From: Rhypophila decipiens
Lineage: Eukaryota; Ascomycota; Sordariomycetes; Sordariales; Naviculisporaceae
Reading direction: 5' to 3'
Length of the DNA: 64,000 bases
NCBI GenBank assembly: GCA_033297075.1
Contig: MU858057.1
Coordinates: 248,001-312,000, forward strand
Shown one piece after another: positions 1-12,666 of this stretch; positions within the stretch are counted from its first letter, which is position 1; each line of letters starts with the position of its first letter. Under the pieces are notes generated by a model. The model saw only the letters and a program-made list of their open reading frames with translations. It was not told the origin of the DNA and did not search any database. A program made the translations under genes and the position numbers.

Positions 1-931
1 TCTTCCTGGGCGAGGATAGCCCCAACAGCGCCCGCTTCGTTCTCGTCGAGCCAAACCGTAATCTGCTGCTCGGCGTCGCGATTCTGGTTGGCTTCATGAC
101 CTTTGTTGCGATGGACAAGGGGCTCAGAATCGCTACCGGCGGCGAGGGTGGTCACGACCATTCACATGGACATTCTCACGGACATTCCGATATCGTCGCC
201 TCGAGCACCGGGGTGGATGCGCAGGGGTCAAAGGGCGCGGCGACGAAGCGCAACAACAACAAGAATGGCAAGGCGATCAAGGGGGAGAAGGACGATTTCG
301 CCGTTGCCTTGCCGGCCCAGAAGGAGATCAACCCGTCTGCCAAGCTGGGCGGTTACTTGAATCTGATGTATATCTTCCCCATGCCTCTAATTACTGGCTA
401 GTAGCGGTTACTAACATTTATTTCCCTTCTCACAGAGCCGACTTCACCCACAACATAACCGACGGCCTAGCAATGTCAGCTTCATTCTACGCATCCCCCA
501 CAATAGGCGCCACAACAACCGTAGCAGTCTTCTTCCACGAGATCCCCCACGAAGTAGGCGACTTTGCCCTGCTCGTCCAGTCAGGCTTCTCCAAGCGCGC
601 CGCAATGGGCGCACAGTTCGTCACCGCCATCGGAGCCCTTCTCGGCACCTTGATTGGTATTGCAGTCCAGGAATTCGGCGGTAACAGCGCGACCGGAGCT
701 GATGGACCTATGCCTATGAATGGCGGGCTCTGGGGCACCAGTCTCACCTGGGGTGATATGCTGTTGCCTTTTACGGCGGGGACGTTCCTTTATGTTGGAA
801 CTGTGGCTGTTATTCCTGAGCTGCTTGAGACGGGCAAGAATAAGGGCGAGGAGCTGCGGAAGACAATTGTCCAGTTTATGGCTATTGCTGTTGGTGCTGG
901 GATTATGTTGTACATTTCTTGGCATGATTAG
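1..931 (+). CDS. ZIP-family zinc transporter, KE4/SLC39A7 type (5' end outside window)
   Basis: This is the C-terminal part of a ZIP metal transporter that, by family, moves zinc from an endomembrane compartment (ER or Golgi) to the cytosol. The frame is open from base 3. Exon A runs to 367 and exon B is 436-931; the 68-nt intron (368-435, GTATAT...CACAG) restores the segment LNLIADFTHNITDGLAM. Seen directly: a His-rich cytoplasmic loop (GHDHSHGHSHGHS), the TM4 metal motif HNxxDG, and the TM5 signature HEIPHEVGDF, which is diagnostic of the KE4/LIV-1 branch. Further hydrophobic helices follow to the stop at 929-931. The N-terminal helices lie left of the window. Family assignment is firm; the exact orthologue (YKE4-like) is inferred from the HEIPHE box. 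Confidence 0.93.
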
Positions 932-3900
932 ATTCCGTCATCCTACCAGGTATGTTTCTTACGGCGTAGGGGTGTACGAGATATTTCTCTTGTTAGGTTG
1001 GTAATTGTCAAATTACCAGGACATGATGCTTTGGTGGTTTGGCCAGTATTTCACGGACTGTTATTTCATGGCTTCAGTTTTGGGTTCAAGCACATCAGCT
1101 AGTCCGCCAGCCAGCCAGCCAGTTTAGAGTATATACAAATAGATATCTGGGATTTTGTATAAAGCCTTTAGACTTGAGCTAGTCGCGGTCCGGTCTCGAC
1201 AACGAGTCTGGACATATGTGTACAGCATTGCACAGTGGATATGGTCAAGTCCATGGACCTATCGCACGAGGATGCGTTGTGAAATAAATGACTGTTCAAC
1301 GTGATCGGAATGGGATCGGTATCTCCGATTCCAGTATTTTTGCTTGAACGTTGCTCGAGGCGGTGTGAAGTTCGCAACTGGAGTCACAACGGGATATACT
1401 GTGATTAAAATTGCACAGCCATGGGTTTATTGATATGCGATATGCATCTTGTTGGTTCCCATCCATGGAAACGGTGACAAGTACAGCATGCTGTGAGGAA
1501 AGAGTCACACCCGACCTGGGTTGTCGATTATTAATGGCGTTGATTACCTCAGCGGACTCGGGTAAATCATATCCCCAGCCCAAGCCCGGAATACATGTAG
1601 CCGTTTTTGACACCTGCCTTGTGACTCAGGCATTGTTTACACTCTTTCTAGAACCTTGCTGGGCCCTTTTACTGACATTTGACGCACGTTCGTATTGCTA
1701 ATACGTGGACGCTGGGTTGCATTCTCGTTCACACAGAACAAGATGCTGACAAGAGTGTCAATTTCGGAAGATCTCCAAGTCAGGATATCTTTGGATTCTA
1801 TAATGATACCAAATCAAACTCTGTCTGTTAGTTCACCTGTTTGATCCTCTGTAAATAGGCCTGTCCCTGGCATGACTGTCGAGTTCTGCCAACGGAAACC
1901 AATTCCCGTACCATGTGAATACCGTACGTAACAAGTGTGACTCTGAACTCGATGGCTGGCCAGGCTAGAATCAAGACAAACCTCCCGAACATGCTTCAAG
2001 ATTCCAAGATGGAGTTCGCTACGGAGAAGCTAGCGGCATACGTATCGCGGCTACGGGTCGACTGCACTTGGAGGTCTAGTGTCGTCGGATCGGATATCGC
2101 ACGTGTTCCTGGCTATGGGTCACGGCAGTTTGGCTTCAAACCCACGGCCCGACATATCGGATCCACCCTCGGGGATAGAAATGTCGGGTGTGTATATTTT
2201 ATGCAGCTACTGTAGTGTAGCATATACGATTAGCCAAGTGATGGTACACACCAGTGAGTAGCTTAGGTAGGGTAAAGAGTGGATTTGGTGTGTCAAGAAA
2301 TACATCCACATGTAGCAGTATCTCCAAGAGATGTCACCGTCTTTGATCTTGCATAATGTTTGACAACTGCTTGACACGGCTGGTGGTGGTGTGATATCTG
2401 GTCTAGAATGGCTGTAGGGCAGTTGGTTCCGACTTCAAAGGGCTCGTTTCGCAGGTCCGAGCATCTCGCGAGGGCGAGGCAATTCCGCGGCGTTGGCTCC
2501 GATGCGGAATATTGCTGGTGTATCCGCTACCGGTACACTCATGACTATGTTTGTTTCTGATATTTGTACAGAAGGAAGATGCCATGGGATTTTGAGTCTA
2601 TGGATCAGGATCAAGAAAGGGATTTGTGCAGAGATCTTGTGTTAATGAGCTGTGGAGGAGTCAGCATTTCGCCTTGTTGGTCGCATTGGACGTCGGATAC
2701 CCTGTAGATCGCTGCGTCTTACATATATCTCCTCTCCTGTCATCAAGGTACCTACAGTACCTGGGAGTCAGCTTTGCCGACTAACTTTCCATTTGTGAAA
2801 TCTCAAGCATCCACGGCATCTAATTTGGTTGTTTCTTTTATTTTGCTCGCTTTGACATTGTTGACACATCGGATTTCCTCAAAGGCATAGAGCAGTGGAG
2901 CATTTTGCCTTCCTTGAAAATGAACGAGAACCTGTGACTTACACGGGAAGTCCGCGCTCTGATTGGCTGGAGGGACCCTGTATGGCGTAGCGAGAACGGT
3001 CAACGAACCCCTGTTCTGGGATTGACATGTCGAGAGAAAGGCGCGAGGCGCGAGCAAAGAACAACGCAGCAAAACCTTTGCCCTTTTAAAATGAAGTACT
3101 AGGATGAGAACCAGAAACTGGCAATTATTGCATTGTCTCCGTATTCCGTATAGATGCCCTAATATTCCGTCATTGAAAGGACTGGGATCGAGCAGGCTGG
3201 GGCCTTCACTTGTAAGGGCAAAACTCCACGTGTCTTGGCATCAACCAGCAGCGCGGAACCTCGAAGCTTTCAATTCCGCTTTGTTTTGGAGGTTCAGATT
3301 TGTCTCAAAAGCATGAACCCTTGGCATTCAAAATTACCTTCTTAACGCCGGCCTGTGCAACTATCGTTCTGAAGGGTGGTATTCTTGACACTGCAGTGGA
3401 TGCAGAGGTCGAAGATCCGTCTTACTTGTCCCCATTTGGTGCCGGCGAGTGACTCCCACTTTTTTGCAGGTTTTCAAGGAGAGTCCACATCCCGAGATCT
3501 ACCCGCCGGGCCGGGGCACAACAGAAGGTTCGAACCCGGGGAATGGTTGACATCAGGGACAAGCAACAATACAAGTCCCGTGAAATCTTAGGAGGCTTGG
3601 ATTTTATTTACAGACCGGTTCCTCAACTAAGATATAGTTTAATTTTATCTCATCTCTAACATCCTTATTTCTCAAGCATTACCTCCCGGGTGGATCTACC
3701 ATGTGCCCCGCGTCCTCCGGCGTTTGAACGCCGTCTGGACAATATATCAACGCGCGGATTCGAATGCTGCTCGAGGATAAAACCTCGAACAACAAGTTGG
3801 ATGTCGAAAATGCAACCTATCGACCTCTTGGTGGTCCCAAATCGGTTTGCCTAGCGAGGAGTTGACTGCTGACGCGGATCCCCGTCCGGAGTACCGTATT

Positions 3901-5635
3901 TACGACGCCCGGTTAGCAGCCCGGTTAGGTACCTCTCTTGGTCCGAAACCGGGGGGCCTGAAGCAAGGTTCACTAGTGACATTGAAATATCGAAACTGAA
4001 AAACATCTCAGCATTCGGCTTTTTGAATCGATAGGAGATCGATTCAACGGCCGTTATAAACGTTTAAGCTGGTATCTATGAAGAGTTTCAAGTTGGCCGA
4101 GGCGGATCTGATCTCAGAAAGAGATGAGACTTTCCAGACGCTCCACCGGTTTGACGTCATCTTCAACATCCATCAGTTAAAACATAAAAGTCAATCATCT
4201 AGAGAAGTGATTCGATTACAAAGCCTTCAATTGGAAATATAACTAAAATGGTAACTGACGGCATAGAATAGGATTTATGACATATCGAACAATGGAAGCT
4301 GAGGATGAGCTTGCGCCTTATTGACGACCAGCACGCTCCGTCAACGGCGACGGCACTGATGACCAAGATCGACTAAGGAATCAGCGCTAAAGGGCGGTAT
4401 GCACAGGCCATCATGCACCAAATCTTAGCACTGGTTCGTGAAAAGGGTTTTTTCATTATGGGGTCCATATTGTTTCTTGGCAGTGACTCCCAAGGCCAAG
4501 GCTCTGGCCCGCCATCTCCAACCCACACCAGAGGTACGCGGTACCCACTGTAGATGGTTTCCGGAAGATTCAGCGGGACAACCCTCCCCAAACAAGACAA
4601 ACAACCATCAACACAGGGCGTGGACAATCGAAGGCTGGGTTATTCTTGGCATACACTTGGTCACACATCGCCGAGCCCTGGGCCAGCCACTCGAAAGGCA
4701 GAGGAATCAATAGATTCTCAGCATCACATCCATCTTTCACGCAGTATCCCTCATGATCAGCTCGGGCTGGCTGAGGTGAAGGGTCTCGAGAGATGCCACG
4801 ACACACACGACAGTTATGGTGACGACGACGAAGCAACTGGCTCATGTCTTCTCAAGTCCAAGGTGTCATCAGCCTAATAAGCCAACCCGATCAAGTGTAT
4901 GGCAGGGCCGGTGACAACTGCCTGACCGTTCAACTTGAACGGTCTACATACACAGTGACATCAAGTAAAAAAAAAAAGAGGTTCACTTGCATTGCCCCAC
5001 TCTTCTTGGAACGATGGCATGCAAATATGCCTTCTCCGGCGACCACTTCTGGCCAAGCTCACTACACCATCACTGCTCCCTTTGCTCGACATGCGCCAAT
5101 CACTTCGGCTCGAGGCCGTCCCCTGACCGGCAAGGACATGTACATCCATGATCCCATCCCTCCATCTCCGTATTATGGATTGAGCTTGTCAGACTGGGCG
5201 CGGGGTGGGCTATGCTATACCCTACAGAGATTGGCGCATCTCTTTTTTCTCTTGTTCTTTCTTGCCGCACAGTCGGCTTCACTTTCTTCTTTGTAATGAG
5301 TCAGATTACATGATCCATGGGCTCCTTGTCCGGGTCCCAAGTACACCATGCCGTATCAGCCGAGCGGTTGCGGTAGTGACAATGGAGATGGTGGTGACAA
5401 GCTTTCAGCAGGTCTTTGTTGGTATAGCTGTTCCGATATATAGCTTGTTCATCCCCCTCACCATCACATCACCGTCTCTTGATTTCTCACCTCCATACTC
5501 ACCAGCCTACCATTGCTCCTACACTTGCAACACAAGCAACCCATTGTCTTGATAGGAGCCATAATCAATTCTTCTCTCATCTTTCATCAATATTATCGAC
5601 TCTCACCATCCCCAGCTATATGCTCACGGGCTCCA
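932..5635. other. Gene-free interval between ZIP transporter and arrestin gene
   Basis: About 4.7 kb with no open frame that looks coding on either strand. Short frames present are scattered and show no recognisable domain. The part around 3600-4250 is AT-richer and looks like old, eroded sequence, but I could not assign it to a transposon. The last few hundred bases (about 5200-5635) are pyrimidine-rich and probably hold the promoter and 5' leader of the arrestin gene. Confidence 0.5.
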
Positions 5636-7255
5636 ATGGCCTATCGCAATCGTGAGCCGAGTTACTACGGCCCCTATGCCAGCAGAGGTCTTGGGGCTTC
5701 ATCTGAAAGTCAAACACACAGAAGGAGTCTTGCCGCCGCCATGCCATCAAACGCATCTGCCACCCGGAGCGAGGCCAGTGATGCTGCCCCGGCAACGGCC
5801 GCCAATAACAAAAAGCTCCCCTATCCCAAGTCAGATATCAGGGTCAACCTGACCAACCACTTCGCCTCCAAAGTCTACACTTCTTCCTCACCAGTGACGG
5901 GCAATGTGACCATCACCACCAAACGCCATGTCAGGTTCGACGCGATCCAGATTCTGCTTATCGGTACCTCCAAGACGAGAGTTGTCGAATCCTTAGGGAC
6001 CCCGCAAGATGTGACACATACACTGCTCAAGATGGCCATGCCCATTCCCGAGTCATCATATCCCGTCCCACGAGTGCTGGAAACAGGCCACACATACACC
6101 TTCCCGTTCAACTTTGTGATACCCAACCACCTCACCATCAACGCCTGCAATCATCCGATGGATTCGAACCGGCTGCTCGACCAGCACGTCTTGTTACCGC
6201 CGAGCATGGGAAATTGGGACAAGGACGATATGGCCCCTCAGATGGCCAAGATCGAGTACACCATCAAGGCCAGAGTCCTCCACCAACCGGACCTGGGTAG
6301 CTCCACGCTCAGGATCATGGAGGCTACACAAACACTCAAGGTTCTGCCAGCATCCATCGAGGAGCCGCCGTTGAGCATTACCGAGCACGACAGGCTCTAC
6401 ACCATGTGCCAGTCCAAGTCGGTACGAAAGACGGTGCTCGCGACCAAGCTGGGTGTTCTAACCGCAGAGGGCATCCAGCCTGGCCCAGCGATTCTGCGCT
6501 CCGACGGACTGGGCATGGTCTCTCCCACAGTCGGCCAGATCCGCCTCAAGTTCGAGCCCGCATCGGTCGACACGCCACCTCCCAAGGTGACCAACGTAAC
6601 GGGAAAGGTTGCCGCGCATACCTTCTTCAGCTCGGGGACCATCTCCAACTTCCCCAACATGGGCCACTGGAACGAGCAATTCGTCGATCACAAGCGGGGA
6701 GCCTACTCCACCACGGCATCCTTACCGCCCGTGTTGTTCAAACCGAGCAAATGGCAGCAACACCTCACCTCGACCGCGAGACGAGACTCGGGCTACTCAA
6801 CCGACAATGGCCCCGAGGTCGCCGTGGAATCAGACTCGGGAAGCAGCACCAACCCACAACGGAGGAGAGGGTCCCGCCAGTCAACGCAGTCATCTAGTTC
6901 CAAGAAACAGGCGTCACCAATATTCCACAGCACGACCCAAGATGTGCAGTTCAGCCTGCCGGTCGAGAAAAAGACGTTTATCCCTACTTTTCACTCGTGC
7001 ATCGTCTCGAGGGTGTATACACTGCAGCTGTCCTTGACTGTGGCTATTGGGTCGACGACCAAGACGGTGAGCTTGATCTTGCCGCTGCAGGTCATGGTCG
7101 AGTGGACGCCTCCTGAGGACGATGGGGTCGAGCTGCCGAGCTTTGAGAGGGCTGTTCAGGAGGCTGAGGCTGATGAGCACTTGAGGCCGCGGCTTATGCA
7201 GGTTCCTGACCAGCAGTTTAGGGAGACGAGTGTTTTGCCTGGGTATGGGGCTTGA
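5636..7255 (+). CDS. Arrestin-like (ART/alpha-arrestin type) protein
   Basis: A single-exon gene for 539 residues. Residues from about 67 (SDIRVNLTNHF) form an Arrestin_N-like beta sandwich with the typical VTGNVTITTKR strand and the FPFNFVIPNHL segment. A second arrestin half follows from about residue 230 and ends near VEWTPPEDDGVELPSFERAV. Between strands of the second half lies a Ser-rich, basic insertion (around residues 380-425) likely to be phosphorylated. The family acts as adaptors that link plasma-membrane cargo to ubiquitin ligases or, in the PalF branch, to pH signalling. No clear PPxY motif is visible, so the ligase partner is unclear. Start chosen at 5636 (CCAATGG context) because upstream in-frame codons encode low-quality leader sequence. 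Substrate is unknown. Confidence 0.85.
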   Translation: MAYRNREPSYYGPYASRGLGASSESQTHRRSLAAAMPSNASATRSEASDAAPATAANNKKLPYPKSDIRVNLTNHFASKVYTSSSPVTGNVTITTKRHVRFDAIQILLIGTSKTRVVESLGTPQDVTHTLLKMAMPIPESSYPVPRVLETGHTYTFPFNFVIPNHLTINACNHPMDSNRLLDQHVLLPPSMGNWDKDDMAPQMAKIEYTIKARVLHQPDLGSSTLRIMEATQTLKVLPASIEEPPLSITEHDRLYTMCQSKSVRKTVLATKLGVLTAEGIQPGPAILRSDGLGMVSPTVGQIRLKFEPASVDTPPPKVTNVTGKVAAHTFFSSGTISNFPNMGHWNEQFVDHKRGAYSTTASLPPVLFKPSKWQQHLTSTARRDSGYSTDNGPEVAVESDSGSSTNPQRRRGSRQSTQSSSSKKQASPIFHSTTQDVQFSLPVEKKTFIPTFHSCIVSRVYTLQLSLTVAIGSTTKTVSLILPLQVMVEWTPPEDDGVELPSFERAVQEAEADEHLRPRLMQVPDQQFRETSVLPGYGA

Positions 7256-10200
7256 TAAACTTGACAACGCATAATCATCTTTTTTGTTTCTTCTTCTTCG
7301 TGGCAGGTTTTGGTTTTGGATACCATTTGCAGGACATACTTGGGCTTTGGCTTCATTGCAATTTAGAGGAGGATATACCACTTGGACAAATAAAAATTGG
7401 ATTGGTTTTCTTTTTCGGGTTATGACTAATATTTCGGTCTGCTTTTCTTGTACAAAATACTTTGGGCTGCTCAACCCTCGGTCGGGTATTTGGATCAATA
7501 TCAGGAGGGGCTTTGGCTTGGCTGCAAATATCATTGGAAAAAAGATCTCACAAAATTCGGTGCTTTCAATGTGCTTATATAATTCTTTTGGACCGTCTCG
7601 GATTTCTGATGAGGAAAGGAAACACATAGGATACCAATATGACAGATACATGCCTGGAACTACGTACATACCTACTTCAATATAGGTGAAACATTTGTTC
7701 AGTTCATTTTCGGCAAGCTTTGATAGCAGTCGTGCATGTCTAGCTTTATCTCGTGACCTACCTATTTCCTTGCTTGTGTCTCTGAGAGAGAGAGAGAGGA
7801 GACACATGAATGCCAAGGCAACAAGATAGATGTCCCACCGTGAATACCGATCTTGATGCAAAGTTCTTGGGGCTCTGCAACGAGGTCCCCAAAATAATGG
7901 GATGCTTACCTATGTCACAAGACCCACTCACCCACCCACCTGTCTTGCAAGTGCTGCCCTCGACGACGACGACAACGACATTGGTGATGCGCCCGCCCAC
8001 ATAATGGGGTCTTGTGACTGCTGATATAAAGCAACGAGATCTCAGCGTGCACGTGTATTATGTTTGATAAAAATAGGGGGATGTCGGCGATGCAAGATGA
8101 GGATGCGGTGAATAGATCACGTTATAATCACCAATGCTGAGAAGGGATGTCAACGAAACGGATGGATAGGGCTGAGGTTTTGAGTTTATGCACTAGGGCA
8201 GGTTGAAGAAGTTCATGATGATGTTATCTGCGGGTGATTTTGAGGGGAGGTACACGCAAAAGAATCTGGGCATTGGAAGAACAGCCAATCGGGATGAAGA
8301 ACTTGCATCCCTTGGCAAGCCCAGCCGCTAGAGGCTATCGAGTTGCTCCGAAGATTATACACTAGATATTTGAGATTGCTTTGGCGAATGCAATGGGAAT
8401 GTGAGTGTAGCGTATCCGTACCCCGTAGATACTGGGTTTTGAGCAATCCTGAGGGAAGAGAGGTTGAATGACTCTGGTGTCTCCCATCAAGGGAGAGACC
8501 ACTCTCAGCCGCATTTATTACACTAAATGAGAAAGACGCTTTGTTTGTCTTGCCTCGCTGCGCGTTTGATATAGCGGCTAACGAACCATCGTTTCCATAT
8601 GATCAACCCCTGCTAGAGCGTTAAATAGTTTGGTGAATTACCTTTTTGCTGCCAGATGTGCCCGAAACGTAAACACGGTAGAGAAGCAGTCGAGGCCTGA
8701 CGGACCAGTCGGACTCTCAGCACGGGCAACGCGTCCCGGTTCCTGGTACAGTACGGATTCGTCCTTTTATTTCTCAGCCGCTTCGATGGACTGTGGGCGG
8801 CGATGATGCCCCCTCGTCTTATCCGAGCCCGTGCTGTGCCTGGTCCCCGGAAGCCTGTAACCAACGTAATGCTGGCGGTCGCAATCAAACTCCATGTGGA
8901 TGGAACCAAGCTCGGTCTTTTTATCCTGGAGTGATATTCAGGAGGCTTTCGGGCCCAAAACTGGGTACTGGATGATCTGTATACGTGTACAGTATCCTGC
9001 AACACGGACGTCGGACTTGTTAAAGGCTTGAAGTTACGGACAATAAAACAGAAACATCATGAACTCGGCTTGTCAAACAGCACGGACTTGGGCCGGCTGT
9101 GGGGGTTCTTCGTGATTGAATCGGTCTAACCCATGCCAGCATAGCGGGACCACAAATGCTTGGCTGTTCTCAAGGGTTCCCCGGTCTCCTTCACAGGCAC
9201 GGCAGGGCGTGCCACGCTGAAAAGAGTTGCCTGGAGTCCCCTGGACCACTGAGTGGATTTCCAGGGTCCTGTCGTGACAGAGTCGCAGTGTCACTGATGA
9301 ATCAGCCCAAGAGATAGCGATCAGGGCCCCGAAAGTGGGACGGGCAATGACGGGATCTCCCTATCGACTAGCGGCAGATGGCCTTTAGCTCTGATAGGAA
9401 GGAAGTTGTAAAATCCAAAGTTGATGAAGTTGATGAGGGAGTATGTCGCACAGGAAAAAGTCGCAAACCATTGTTAGGAAAATAAAGTTTTCGGATTTGT
9501 TAGCAGCGAGTGACAAGGACAATTTCCCAGCGACGAGTCCGAACAAACAGCGCTGAATAGCCACTGCGGTGGCGGGTGGTCGCACGACAGCTTACCAAGG
9601 TCGACAGCCATCATCGTGGGATGCGGCTTGGCGGCTGACAGGTCGACTCCTTTGAGGGACCCCTACCCCTTTTTTCCTCCTCGTCTTGCTCTTTTCTCCC
9701 CCGTATTCGTTGCGGAGGCAGGGCCGGTCGTCAATCATACGAGAAAGAAGGAAACGCGCGTCTGCATTTTATTTGGTGCCTTTGCGCCCGATTTCACTCG
9801 TTGTTTCTTCCTCCCACGCTTCTTCCTCATTGCCCCTCCGCTCCGAGACAACGGTCCTCGGAAGCCCGCCGGTGCGCTTGTGTGTGTCAACAGTGATCCG
9901 GACCGCCCGCGCACCGTTGATTGAGATCGCACGACAGTTGAAAGGGGACAAGACACGGCGCAGGGCACAACCTTTCAGAATAAACAACAGGGGCGAAGCT
10001 AGCTGGGACGACGATCGCACAAGTGGCCGACTTAGCCGACGACCGATTCACGCCGCATCTCCAAGAGATCCACAGATACCACGTGTGGAATCAGACCAGT
10101 CTACCGGTTTTTTTTCCCTGTTTCACAGACCCGTCGGCATTTTTCATTTTTTTTTATTTTTTAAATGCATTGACTTGGGTCTGGATTGGGATCAAAGCTG

Positions 10201-10285
10201 GTAACACTGTCTCTGCTGTGTAAGGGAGGAGCGGAAAGGGAAGGAAAGGAAACCGGGTCATTGAAAGAGTGGTGAGATACGGACA
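7256..10285. other. Gene-free interval with TM9 upstream region
   Basis: No supported gene. A short (GA)n tract lies at about 7783-7800. The stretch from about 9600 to 10285 is pyrimidine-rich in places and probably carries the promoter and leader of the TM9 gene; several short open frames there look like chance or upstream frames. Confidence 0.45.
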
Positions 10286-12666
10286 ATGGAGAATGGACTT
10301 CAGGTAGCGCTGAGGTGGTTTGTGTTTGCGCTGGTGTTGTGTCAGGTCGAGGCTTTTTACGTTCCGAGTAAGTGCCGACTTGCATAATAAGCAACAACAA
10401 GCTTCCGTCTCTACCTGCGACGGAATCAACAATCGCCTTGTCTTTTATTAGCCGCATCATCGCAATGGCATTTGGTCGCTAACTTGTGCGCGTGCGCTGC
10501 CTCAACCAACAGCGGCAGCATATAGAGTCTACGACCCAAAACAGCCGATACCCGTCCTCTTCAACAAGGTCTACTCGGACAACACCCAGCTCCAATATGC
10601 CTACGCCGACCTGCCCTTTGTGTGCAAACCCTCGGGTAAGACCAAGCTGGGCGAGCTGATCAGCGGGCAAAAGATCGCGCTCAACCTGGGCGAGATCCTG
10701 CGCGGCGACCGTATCATGGTGTCCGACGTCGAGCTGGCCATGCAAGAGGACAAGCCTTGCAATTTTCTCTGCACCGCCCAGGTCTCCCGCAAGGATGTCA
10801 AGCGAGCCCGCCAGATGGTCCGCGACGGCTATCTCGTCGAGTGGATCGTCGATAACCTGCCCGGCGCCACCAGCTTCGTCGCCGTCGACAGGTCGCGCAA
10901 GTACTACGCCGCTGGCTTCAAGCTGGGCTACACAGACCTGTCCACCGGTCGGCCCAAGTACTACCTCAACAACCACCACACAATCGTAATCCGCTACCGA
11001 CGTGCAAGGGGCGCCAACGGAGATGCCGGTCGCCAGGCCATTGTCGGCTTCGAGGTCTACCCCAAGAGTATCGGCCTCGACACGCCCCGTGATGACCAAA
11101 TGTGCCCCAAGGACATGAAGACCATTGAAAACGGGCTAGAGCTGCACATCCCCGCTTCGTCGCCCAACCAAACCAACAACCAGAAGCGCAACGTGCGAGA
11201 CATTGAGATCCAAGACCCTGAGCCGGACCCGAGCATCCCGGCAGCCAAGGACCCAAACATGGTGCTCTTGAACGAGGAGCCGGAACCCGACGTCGACGAC
11301 GGCGCGACCCTGAAAATCACATACACGTATTCTGTGTATTTCCGGCAGGATACCTCGGTCGACTGGAAGCACCGGTGGGATCTGTACTTTGTGAATCAGC
11401 AGGAAGGGTCGAGGGTCCACTGGCTCGCCGTGGGGAACTCTCTGATTATCTGCAGTTTGCTCACCGGAATCGTGCTCATGATCCTCGCGAGGACTGTGCG
11501 GAGTGATATTTCCAAGGGCAAGGACAGGATTGGCGCGGAAAAGGGCAGTTCTGGGGCACGCAAGAAGGAGGCAGGATTGTTGGATCAGGGAGACGATCAG
11601 CTGGACGATTACATGTCATCCGACGATGAGGCTCTCGAGGACGTTTCCGGGTGGAAGCTTTTGCATGGCGACGTCTTCCGCACACCGATTCGCGGGTACC
11701 TTCTAGCGCCGATGGTGGGTTCCGGCATGCAGCTCCTGTTTATGGCTGTCGGTTTAGTCCTCCTGAGCGCGTTCGGTGTCCTGAATCCCAGCTTCCGGGG
11801 CGGGTTTATCAGTTTCGGCGTCGGGCTGTTTGTCTTTGCGGGCATCTTCTCGGGGTACTACTCGGCGCGCGTCTATAAGACTTTTGGCGGCAAGAACTGG
11901 CGGGCGAATGTGGTGGTCACAGCGATACTCTTCCCGGGCCTGCTGTTTGGGTTCTTGTTCATACTGAACCTCTTCATCTGGGCAAATGCCTCGAGCACGG
12001 CGATCCCGTTCACGACCCTGCTGGCCATCGTCGCGCTATGGCTGTGCATACAGCTCCCTCTCGTTTATATCGGGTCGTGGTTTGGCTTCACGCGGAGACC
12101 GGCGTGGGAACACCCGACCAAGACGACCAACATACCAAGACAGATCCCTCCGCAGGCGTGGTACCTCAAAGGCCTGCGAACAGTCCTGCTAGCCGGTCTT
12201 ATCCCCTTTGCAGTCATCTTCATCGAGCTGCTCTTTATTTTCCAGTCCATGTGGCAGGACAAGAGCGGCTTCTACTACGTGTTTGGGTTCAGCGCCGTGA
12301 TTGGGCTGCTGCTGTTGCTCTCGGTTGCAGAAGTCACGGTCGTGGCGGTGTATATACAGCTATGCGCCGAGAGCCACGACTGGTGGTGGCAGAGCTTCAT
12401 GGTCGGCGGGGGCAGCGCTATCTGGGTGTTTGCCTATTGCGTGTGGTATTACTTTATGAAGCTTCATATCACGGGCTTTTTCAACAGTCTATTGTTTTTT
12501 ACGTATAGTTTTATTGCTTGTGGTGTGTATGGGCTGTTGACGGGGACTGTTGGGTTTTTGACGGCGTATGCTTTTGTCAGGAGGATATATGCGTGAGTTT
12601 GTTCCGATTTAGTTGGGGAGATAAGGTTGCTGATATTCATTTCACAGGGCGATCAAAGTCGAATGA
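10286..12666 (+). CDS. TM9-superfamily (nonaspanin/EMP70-like) endomembrane protein
   Basis: Three exons: 10286-10367, 10513-12592 and 12648-12666, giving 726 residues. Exon 1 encodes a signal peptide (hydrophobic core WFVFALVLCQVEA). Exon 2 opens with the family's luminal block (NKVYSDNTQLQYAYADLPFVC), followed by a luminal domain to about residue 330 and then nine predicted membrane helices, the first starting near residue 331 (WLAVGNSLIICSLL). Without the last intron (12593-12647, GTGAGT...CACAG) the frame stops at 12594-12596; splicing adds AAIKVE and yields the conserved RRIYAAIKVE end. That end fits the K-x-D/E signal known to bind COPI and retain TM9 proteins in the Golgi. Family roles are in endomembrane sorting and adhesion; the specific role here is inferred. 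Confidence 0.95.

Noticed and set aside
3515..3545. GGTTCGAACCC box resembling a tRNA B-box
   Set aside because: No cloverleaf could be built around it and no A-box lies upstream at tRNA spacing.
12594..12596. Stop codon as the true end of the TM9 gene
   Set aside because: A GTGAGT donor overlaps it, and splicing to 12648 restores the conserved family tail.
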